Below are positions 1 through 5,653 of a DNA stretch of 6,429 nt, piece after piece. Each line of letters begins with the position of its first letter. The stretch's first letter is position 1. This DNA is from Candidatus Heimdallarchaeota archaeon (GTDB lineage: Archaea; Asgardarchaeota; Heimdallarchaeia; Heimdallarchaeales; Heimdallarchaeaceae): the NCBI GenBank assembly GCA_023139025.1, contig JAGLOH010000128.1:1-6429 (forward strand), written 5' to 3'. Under the pieces are notes generated by a model. That model did no database searches, was not told the DNA's origin, and saw nothing but the letters and a program-made list of their open reading frames with translations. Both the position numbers and the translations under genes were made by a program.

Positions 1-2620
1 TTTGCATGTGGAAAGGATCTCTTCCTACTTGTCCTGGTAACGAGAATGTTAAGAACAAATCTTTTGGTTCCAAATTAATATCATACAAACTATTCCATTT
101 TCCAGCTTGAATAAAGCTTGCATTTATGAAGTTTGCATCGTGCATCCAATATAAATCATAATTATCCATTTGACGATAAGGTGATCCTGATTGTGCAGAA
201 TAAACGTGTACAGTCTCATCAAAGAATAAGGCTGAATCTGTTAGAGATGTATAAGCAAATGGCCTTAGGAAGAATTCATTCCATTGCAGTCTCAATCCTT
301 TTTCGATATCAGGTTGGACAGCAAATGAGTCATAAGTATAGTTAAATAACTCTACATAGGCATCTACGGCATCAGGACCCAAATCCCATAAACCAAATTG
401 GACTTTGCTATCTCTTTGCCAGCATTCAACAAATGTATGAAGCTCATCCTTTTCAACAAAATTAAAATGACTAGTAAGATAGCTAAACTCCAGATGAACA
501 AGACCTTGTTCGAAATCTGCTAAATAAACATCATTGCCATGAGCGTAGATACCAAAAGCTGTTCCGAGATGATCAGTTCCATTGAATCTGTAATCTTCTG
601 AAGGATTGTATTTATCTGAGATATCAACAACCATGAAACCATCACTACCTTGAGTTAAGTAGGCTTGGGTTCCATCGATATATATGTCATTGAAAGGCTC
701 ATCTCCAGGATAAGCAGCAAATTGACTGTATTCTGTTAAGGTTTTATTTGATTCTATTCGGAAGATTAGTAATCCTTCGATTGCATCTAAAACATAAAGA
801 TATAACCCATCAACTTTAACATCTCTTACATCTTTTAGATTTGAAAAGTTAGCGGAATCATAATGCCATATTAATTCAATATCATTTGTAGTAATATCTC
901 CTATATCTAACACATCAATACCATCAGTTCCTAGTGCAACAAAAGCTTCAGCATTGACAATGTCTACTCTTGCATCTATAGCAATAGCTTCTCCAGAAGT
1001 ATTTAGGAAAGTATAAACAGCACTAACAGATTTAGAATCATCACTAAGAGAGGTAATTCTTACTCCATAATCACCATTAGCAATGACTAAAGCATTGAAA
1101 GGTGCAATTCCAATAGGATAAAATACGTTAGCAACATCTCTCATATCATTATTTCCAAAATTCCATTGAGTAATTTGATCAATTGAGTATGGATTTGTTG
1201 CATTGAGAATTTCTAAACCTGCAGTTCCCTCTACAGCATAAATATATCCATCAATTACAGTATAATCATAGATTTGACCATCATAATCTCCATACTGACC
1301 GATTGCTCTGAAGAGTGAATCAGTAGTATTTACTATTTTGATATCTGTTCCATCTTCTAGAACATAAGCAAGATTATCGTCCATAACTACATCCATTGAT
1401 TTAGAGTAATGAAAATAGGGTAAGTTAGCTATTCCAATTATAGAACCCATCTCTTCAATGTTATTCATGCCTAATTTTTCTGCATAATAAAGGTCTGTAT
1501 CCCAATTTATACTCGATGAAGATAGTGTTTCATTTATAAGTAATGGAAATTTCATACCGTTTAACAATGGGTCCTCAATACCAATAACCCATTCCATTGC
1601 AGTTCTATCACAAACATATGATATTTTGTTATCGTATAGCCAATCAAGTGATGGCCTTCCTAGAAGATAACTCATATATGCAGCAAAAGATTTTGCTGAT
1701 TCAATTTCTGTTGGTGTATCAATATCGTAAATGTCAGCTAGTAGTTGTACAACATCTACAGTTAGGTCATCAGGTTCAGTATAATCTAATCCTTTTACCA
1801 AATCCAAGAAGAATTTTGCTGAACCTGTGTCGCCAGTTAATACTGAATAATCTTTACCTCCATAAGTTGCATTATAGAGTATTTTATAGCTTGTTGCTTG
1901 ATCGATGTCTAAATCTTGGAAAGCTGGACGAACACTTATCCAATTGTGAGGTAGATATGTTCCTGTATCCACTAAACCTTCACTTTCAGCATAAGCTCTA
2001 TTCAAAACTGCATAAGCAATTTCACTATAAGTGTATGATGAGTTGAGAAGATCAATTTCCAAGCCTAGGAGATAAGAGGCAATGTAAGCCTGAAAACCAA
2101 ATTCTGTTCCATTTCCAAATTTTTCAATATAATAAGGCCACATGTAATTGAAATTCAAAACTGTCTCATTTCCAAATAATGTGGACGCTGTAGAATTATA
2201 GATATACTGTCTTCTACTAGCAAATACAACATAATCCTCTTCCTCATTGTATTCAAACACCGTTTTGTTAATAACTATATCAAATACAAGTTCTCCTTGC
2301 ACATAGAAATAAGAAATAGGTGTATTATAATTCAAGTAACCCTCACGATCACTCACATTATAGAATTCGATAAATGCTTGATCATAAAATCTTGACTCAT
2401 TGTCATTTCTATCAGTATACATCCAGTCAGAATATGTACCAGTACCATCATTAGGTATTAAATCAGCTTCAGTTAACTGTCCAAATTCTGTTAATTCAGC
2501 GTTAATATCTTTGATTATATTTATAGAATTAATCGGCAGAACTACTCCAATCACAACAGCAGAACTAACGGTAACTGTCAGAATCAAAGCGCCTATTAAT
2601 GTTCGAAGTCTTTTTTCCAT
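1..2620 (-). CDS. Large membrane-anchored ectodomain protein: CD36-like N-terminal region plus seven-repeat LVIVD-type beta-propeller (partial, runs off left edge)
   Basis: 873 codons are open from the ATG at 2620 to the window edge; the C-terminus is missing. The start is fixed by an AGAGGA ribosome binding site six bases upstream. Residues 5-29 form one hydrophobic helix after a basic MEKRLR, so a membrane anchor or uncleaved signal is likely and the rest should lie outside the cell. Residues about 63-160 resemble CD36/LIMP-2: a tryptophan (W66), FIEFYNVSDREGYL (83-96), P101...YFYV, then FASRRQYIYNST (133-144). DRTAMEWVIGIEDPLL (338-353) resembles the family's TVRELLWGYxDPLL, and LPYFHY (400-405) its LPHFLYA. 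Seven LVIVD-like repeats follow at about 407-712 (for example GTDGIDVLDI, 564-573, and GSDGFMVVDISD, 658-669), enough for a closed propeller. Residues 713-873 are not recognised. There are about 17 N-glycosylation sequons and only two cysteines (337, 733). Binding of ligands, perhaps lipids or glycans, at the cell surface is inference. The propeller assignment is firmer than the CD36 one. Confidence 0.85.
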   Translation of the reverse strand, partial: MEKRLRTLIGALILTVTVSSAVVIGVVLPINSINIIKDINAELTEFGQLTEADLIPNDGTGTYSDWMYTDRNDNESRFYDQAFIEFYNVSDREGYLNYNTPISYFYVQGELVFDIVINKTVFEYNEEEDYVVFASRRQYIYNSTASTLFGNETVLNFNYMWPYYIEKFGNGTEFGFQAYIASYLLGLEIDLLNSSYTYSEIAYAVLNRAYAESEGLVDTGTYLPHNWISVRPAFQDLDIDQATSYKILYNATYGGKDYSVLTGDTGSAKFFLDLVKGLDYTEPDDLTVDVVQLLADIYDIDTPTEIESAKSFAAYMSYLLGRPSLDWLYDNKISYVCDRTAMEWVIGIEDPLLNGMKFPLLINETLSSSSINWDTDLYYAEKLGMNNIEEMGSIIGIANLPYFHYSKSMDVVMDDNLAYVLEDGTDIKIVNTTDSLFRAIGQYGDYDGQIYDYTVIDGYIYAVEGTAGLEILNATNPYSIDQITQWNFGNNDMRDVANVFYPIGIAPFNALVIANGDYGVRITSLSDDSKSVSAVYTFLNTSGEAIAIDARVDIVNAEAFVALGTDGIDVLDIGDITTNDIELIWHYDSANFSNLKDVRDVKVDGLYLYVLDAIEGLLIFRIESNKTLTEYSQFAAYPGDEPFNDIYIDGTQAYLTQGSDGFMVVDISDKYNPSEDYRFNGTDHLGTAFGIYAHGNDVYLADFEQGLVHLEFSYLTSHFNFVEKDELHTFVECWQRDSKVQFGLWDLGPDAVDAYVELFNYTYDSFAVQPDIEKGLRLQWNEFFLRPFAYTSLTDSALFFDETVHVYSAQSGSPYRQMDNYDLYWMHDANFINASFIQAGKWNSLYDINLEPKDLFLTFSLPGQVGRDPFHMQ

Positions 2621-2626
2621 TGTGAA

Positions 2627-2632
2627 TCCTCT
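2627..2632 (-). promoter_or_regulatory. Ribosome binding site of the CD36-like/propeller gene
   Basis: AGAGGA on the minus strand sits six bases before the ATG at 2620, a good match to the 3' end of 16S rRNA. It decides the start. It is the only clear Shine-Dalgarno site in the window: the other three genes have none, which suggests that they are leaderless or nearly so. Confidence 0.7.
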
Positions 2633-2666
2633 TTTCTCACTTTACATTGTTTCGTCTCACGAGAGA

Positions 2667-2674
2667 TATTTAAA
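2667..2674 (-). promoter_or_regulatory. Candidate archaeal TATA box for the CD36-like/propeller gene
   Basis: The minus strand reads TTTAAATA, centred about 50 bases before the ATG. Transcription would begin about 25 bases downstream, near 2645, leaving a leader of roughly 25 bases with room for the ribosome binding site. A second AT-rich box (minus strand ATATATAA, within 2731-2744) would instead give a leader of about 90 bases, so a second or alternative promoter is possible. Confidence 0.45.
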
Positions 2675-2700
2675 GTTAATGACAACAGCATGAACTTTAA
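2670..2700. repeat. Perfect 8-base inverted repeat overlapping the candidate TATA box
   Basis: TTAAAGTT (2670-2677) and AACTTTAA (2693-2700) are exact inverted copies with 15 bases between them, so the two arm centres are 23 bases apart, about two helical turns. The left arm overlaps the candidate TATA box of the leftward gene, which is a suitable place for a repressor dimer. A near-palindrome, TCTCACGAGAGA (2655-2666, two mismatches), lies just downstream of that box. The AT-rich composition makes chance repeats fairly likely. Confidence 0.4.
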
Positions 2701-2749
2701 GAGACTAATATAAGTTGTTTTAAGATAGAGCTATTATATATTTTACGCA

Positions 2750-2779
2750 TTGGAAGAAATTGGTAAAGCTTGGTAAAAA
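2750..2779. repeat. Three tandem 10-base repeats, TTGG(T/A)A(A/G)A core
   Basis: The plus strand reads TTGGAAGAAA, TTGGTAAAGC and TTGGTAAAAA with no gap (2750, 2760, 2770). Copies two and three share their first eight bases exactly. A 10-base period puts every copy on the same face of the helix, as in arrays bound by a transcription factor. They lie 80 or more bases upstream of the candidate TATA box at 2667-2674 and close to the second AT-rich box. Confidence 0.45.
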
Positions 2780-2838
2780 GATGTATCTATTAACCGCTCT
2801 AAACTTCACATATTTAATTTTGGAACTGAAGAGAAACC

Positions 2839-2856
2839 AAAAAAGAACTGAAAAAA
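2839..2856 (-). terminator. T-rich terminator after the FtsZ-like gene
   Basis: Directly after the TGA stop the minus strand carries two runs of six T (plus-strand A runs at 2851-2856 and 2839-2844) separated by CAGTTC. Archaeal RNA polymerase commonly terminates at such T tracts without a hairpin. There is no stem-loop here. Confidence 0.45.
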
Positions 2857-4107
2857 TCACTTCAATTTTTCAACAATTGGTAATAAAATCTCCCATTTAG
2901 CTGCATCGAAAACCGCGCCTAAAAATGTGGAATCTTCAAACATAATTCTATTACCCAGTTCATCATACAAGCTAATCGATAATTTTCCTAGATTCTCAAG
3001 ACGTTTTAGTACTTCTTTGGGTAAAATATTGTAAGCTAAAATACCTCTTAAAATTGCTCCATTTTCTCTTTTTTGAAGAAATGAGAAGATTACATCTGAG
3101 TTGCTGAAACTCCCTCTAATCCGTCTATAACTTGCGGCTGTTAATCCATTAGGACCAGGTTGAATAAGGAAAAATCCTCTAGTAGCTCTAGATTTTGATG
3201 GAAAACTATCGCCTTCATGAATTTTTTTCAGAAGATTGGATAATTCAGGATTATTGTCATAAACATCAAAACTAATGAGTCTGCAAATACCTCTGGCATC
3301 TTTGAAAATTCTCAAGAAATTGCTTTGATCAACTCGATAAAATTCTGAAGTCTGTTGTAGACCTATAATAAAATCTGCGATTAGATTTGCTTCTCGTCGG
3401 ACAAAAGTAGCTAGTACTTCTTCTGAATCTTTGTTTTGGTTATTCTTGATGAGTTTTTCATCATCAACTAGTACATATGGAAGAGGATTCTTCTGAGATT
3501 TTCTTGAGAGACCATAGAGAAATGTCATAATTGAAAATTCGTCTATAATATTTATTTCAGCAATAGGCAAGTGTACAAACATAACGGGTTGTTTACCTGA
3601 AGAAAGGATATACAGAGCTATTTCTTCAAAAAGACCCAAAACAAACGCATTATTCTCTGGAAATAGAAAGACTAATGATTTGTTACTGATTAATTTATCA
3701 ACATAAGAATTAATTCTTTCTTCATTTGCTTTATACCACTTCTTACCTTGAAAAAAAGTCATTTCTTCTTCGGAGAGAGAAGGAATTTCAATTGAAGGAA
3801 GTTTACTATAGATATCTGAATTTCCAGAAGGAGTTGTAATAACAAGTGAAGAGGGAAATTGATTATTGAATCTTTCCTTCATATTCTTAAGAATGTTTAA
3901 CCCATAATTTTCACCAAAAACTAATCCAATTGTTGATTCTTTTATATCTCCTTCAATAAATAGAGTATCAGAAATTTCACATCCATTCAGATTTTTATCA
4001 GCTATAATATTCGAATGGTTAAATTTGTATAAGCCATTGAATAAAACAGGATATTCATCAGCCGACTTCTTCTTACCTTTACTAAAAATTGAACGAACCC
4101 ATGACAT
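2857..4107 (-). CDS. Divergent FtsZ/tubulin-superfamily protein with eroded GTP-binding and catalytic loops
   Basis: 416 residues, ATG start, TGA stop, no clear ribosome binding site. By eye the whole chain follows the FtsZ fold. STIGLVFGENYGLNIL (58-73) sits where FtsZ has its first strand and GGAGNN loop, and SLVITTPSGNSDIYSKL (87-103) matches the INTD region. Residues 121-142 match the helix before the signature, then VFLFPENNAFVLGLFEEIA (146-164) replaces VFITAGMGGGTGTGAAPVIA. MFVHLP (176-181) and YVLVDDEKLI (211-220) match VVTLPF and LIVIPNDKLL. FYRVDQSNFLRIFKDARG (256-273) covers the catalytic NxDxxD loop; only the first aspartate (D260) remains. FFLIQPGPNGLT (312-323) fits the C-terminal beta-strand with its GG turn. 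Lost glycines suggest weak or no GTPase activity. A role in division or membrane scaffolding is inference. The basic N-terminus (SKGKKK, 9-14) could touch membrane or nucleic acid. If the alignment is wrong, this is an unknown cytoplasmic protein. Confidence 0.6.
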   Translation of the reverse strand: MSWVRSIFSKGKKKSADEYPVLFNGLYKFNHSNIIADKNLNGCEISDTLFIEGDIKESTIGLVFGENYGLNILKNMKERFNNQFPSSLVITTPSGNSDIYSKLPSIEIPSLSEEEMTFFQGKKWYKANEERINSYVDKLISNKSLVFLFPENNAFVLGLFEEIALYILSSGKQPVMFVHLPIAEINIIDEFSIMTFLYGLSRKSQKNPLPYVLVDDEKLIKNNQNKDSEEVLATFVRREANLIADFIIGLQQTSEFYRVDQSNFLRIFKDARGICRLISFDVYDNNPELSNLLKKIHEGDSFPSKSRATRGFFLIQPGPNGLTAASYRRIRGSFSNSDVIFSFLQKRENGAILRGILAYNILPKEVLKRLENLGKLSISLYDELGNRIMFEDSTFLGAVFDAAKWEILLPIVEKLK

Positions 4108-4137
4108 TTTTGCTTCAAATGTATTTAGTTACAAGGA

Positions 4138-4152
4138 TTTTTAAGACTTTTC
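4138..4152 (-). promoter_or_regulatory. Candidate promoter (BRE/TATA-like) of the FtsZ-like gene
   Basis: In the 67-base gap after pyruvate kinase the minus strand reads GAAAAGTCTTAAAAA: a purine-rich BRE-like start followed by a TATA-like TTAAAAA. It is centred about 34 bases before the ATG at 4107, so transcription would start only some 7-10 bases upstream, in keeping with the absence of a ribosome binding site. An 8-base palindrome, AGCTAGCT (4153-4160), abuts it. Read-through from pyruvate kinase is also possible. Confidence 0.35.
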
Positions 4153-4174
4153 AGCTAGCTACATGAAAAAGAGA

Positions 4175-5590
4175 TTATTTCTCAGTTGATAATGTTTCTT
4201 CAACATTTAACAACTGAATTGTATGGGTTTTACCTGAGATTCCTACCATTGATCCAGCTACTAATACAACATTGTCTTTTGCATTAATGTACTTATCTTT
4301 ATGAAGTTCCTTAATAACATTGAACACTAGCTCATCGTAGTTATTTTCATACTTATGAAAAATAGGTTTAACGCCCCAAAATAACCTTGTTACACGTTTG
4401 GTAAATTGATTATGAGAAACGGCATAAATAGGTAAATTTTCCCTATTTCTAGAAACCATACTTGCCGTATACCCAGTCTGAGTAAGAGCAATAATTGCCT
4501 TTACTGACATTCTCTTGGCCAATCTAACTGCAGAAATACCTATTTCATTGCCAATATTAACCTCAGTATCAACTACTAAAGGACGATCTAAATCTAGATT
4601 TTTCTCTGCTTCTAGAATAATGTCCTTCATTATTTTCATAACTAGGAGTGGATGTCTTCCTGTTGCTGTTTCAGCTGATAACATCAGAGCATCGGCCCCA
4701 TCAAAAACTGCATGTGCAACATCACTTGCTTCAGCTCTAGTAGGAAGGGATTCTTTAGTCATGGATTCTAACATCTGTGTTGCAACAATAACTGGTTTAG
4801 CTAAACTCATACCTAGTTGGATTAATTGTTTTTGCAAGATAGGAACCCTAGCAGGACCTACTTCAATAGCTAAATCTCCTCGTGCAACCATCAAACCATT
4901 ACTAAAGGAAGCGATTTCATTTATTGAATCTAGAGAATCCTGATGTTCGATTTTTGCAATGAGCTGAATGTCTTCTTTAGTTGTTGATTCAACAATTTCT
5001 TTTACTCTTTTAAGATCATCAACGCTTCGTACAAATGAGATAAATAGAAAATCAGTTCCCCAATCACATGCTTTTTCGATATCTACTATGTCTTTCTTAG
5101 TTGGTACTCTTATGGATAAGTCTGCATCTGGAATATTTACACCTTTTCTAGATGAAATTTCACCCCCATCTATCACCTTACAAACTATTTCATCATCTGT
5201 AATTGATTCAGCGTTCAATCTAACTAGACCATCGTTTATGAAAAGAGAAGTATTAACTTTTAGTTCCTTAGTTAATTTGGGATAATTGATTGGAATAAGA
5301 TTATCTTTTCCAATTATGTCCCTAGTAGTAAGCTTAACAATTTCATCTCTTTTGAGAATTTTTACCTTCTCTAACATCCCTAATCTAATTTTAGGACCAC
5401 TAATGTCAATACCTATTGCAAGATCATTGCATAGATCTCTGAGATTATTGAAGGTTTTTTCATGACTTTGATGATTTCCGTGGGAAAAATTCAATCTAGC
5501 TAAATCCATTCCACTGTCAATCATTTTTTTCAGAATATTCTCAGAACTTGATGAAGGACCTATTGTGCAAACTATTTTTGTTAATCTCAA
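4175..5590 (-). CDS. pyk: Pyruvate kinase (EC 2.7.1.40)
   Basis: The cytoplasmic enzyme catalyses the last glycolytic step, phosphoenolpyruvate plus ADP to pyruvate plus ATP. All three family domains are present: a TIM barrel split by a B domain (about 71-160) and a C-terminal domain (about 340-471). Visible motifs, numbered from the chosen start, are TKIVCTIGP (4-12), ARLNFSHG (31-38), IAKIEH with catalytic K213 and metal ligand E215, RGDLAIE with metal ligand D239, ATQMLESM (270-277), PTRAEASDVA (283-292) and LSAETATG (304-311). At 471 residues it is of normal length. No in-frame ATG exists: TAG closes the frame 15 bases before TTG-5599, and the next TTG at 5590 gives MRLTKIVCTIGP, the usual N-terminus, so I prefer it (three residues shorter than starting at 5599). 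DISGPKIR (62-69) has isoleucine and lysine at the rabbit T113 and E117 positions, the pattern of potassium-independent enzymes. Confidence 0.97.
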   Translation of the reverse strand: MRLTKIVCTIGPSSSSENILKKMIDSGMDLARLNFSHGNHQSHEKTFNNLRDLCNDLAIGIDISGPKIRLGMLEKVKILKRDEIVKLTTRDIIGKDNLIPINYPKLTKELKVNTSLFINDGLVRLNAESITDDEIVCKVIDGGEISSRKGVNIPDADLSIRVPTKKDIVDIEKACDWGTDFLFISFVRSVDDLKRVKEIVESTTKEDIQLIAKIEHQDSLDSINEIASFSNGLMVARGDLAIEVGPARVPILQKQLIQLGMSLAKPVIVATQMLESMTKESLPTRAEASDVAHAVFDGADALMLSAETATGRHPLLVMKIMKDIILEAEKNLDLDRPLVVDTEVNIGNEIGISAVRLAKRMSVKAIIALTQTGYTASMVSRNRENLPIYAVSHNQFTKRVTRLFWGVKPIFHKYENNYDELVFNVIKELHKDKYINAKDNVVLVAGSMVGISGKTHTIQLLNVEETLSTEK

Positions 5591-5618
5591 TATTATCAAG
5601 AAAACATGAAAGTTCTAG

Positions 5619-5628
5619 CATAAAATTC
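5619..5628. promoter_or_regulatory. Single TATA-like box in the divergent pyk / membrane-protein gap
   Basis: The 63-base gap between the two divergent starts has one obvious AT-rich box: CATAAAATTC on plus, GAATTTTATG on minus. Its centre is about 31 bases before the rightward ATG (5654) and about 33 bases before the leftward TTG (5590). Those distances suit nearly leaderless transcripts from either side. Neither start has a ribosome binding site. Whether it serves one gene or both cannot be read from sequence. Confidence 0.4.
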
Positions 5629-5653
5629 TTACTAACTCCCTAACTCTTTCGAA

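Noticed and set aside
133..345. 70-codon plus-strand open frame
   Set aside because: It lies opposite the continuous 873-codon leftward frame, has no domain or ribosome binding site, and reads as an antisense shadow.
1597..2046. 149-codon plus-strand open frame rich in Leu, Gln and His
   Set aside because: Its biased composition is what the antisense of the CD36-like coding frame gives; the leftward frame has recognisable repeats and motifs.
2400..2693. 97-codon plus-strand open frame spanning the start of the surface-protein gene
   Set aside because: Antisense to the signal/anchor region and promoter; no motif or start signal supports it.
2821..2856. Direct repeat GAACTGAA (2823-2830 and 2845-2852) as a mobile-element footprint
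   Set aside because: Too short, overlaps the T-rich terminator, and nothing resembling a transposase or terminal inverted repeats is nearby.
4153..4160. AGCTAGCT palindrome as an operator
   Set aside because: An 8-base palindrome alone is too common; kept only as a remark beside the candidate promoter.
4515..5285. Two plus-strand open frames of 142 and 105 codons
   Set aside because: Both lie opposite conserved pyruvate kinase motifs and are shadows of that gene.
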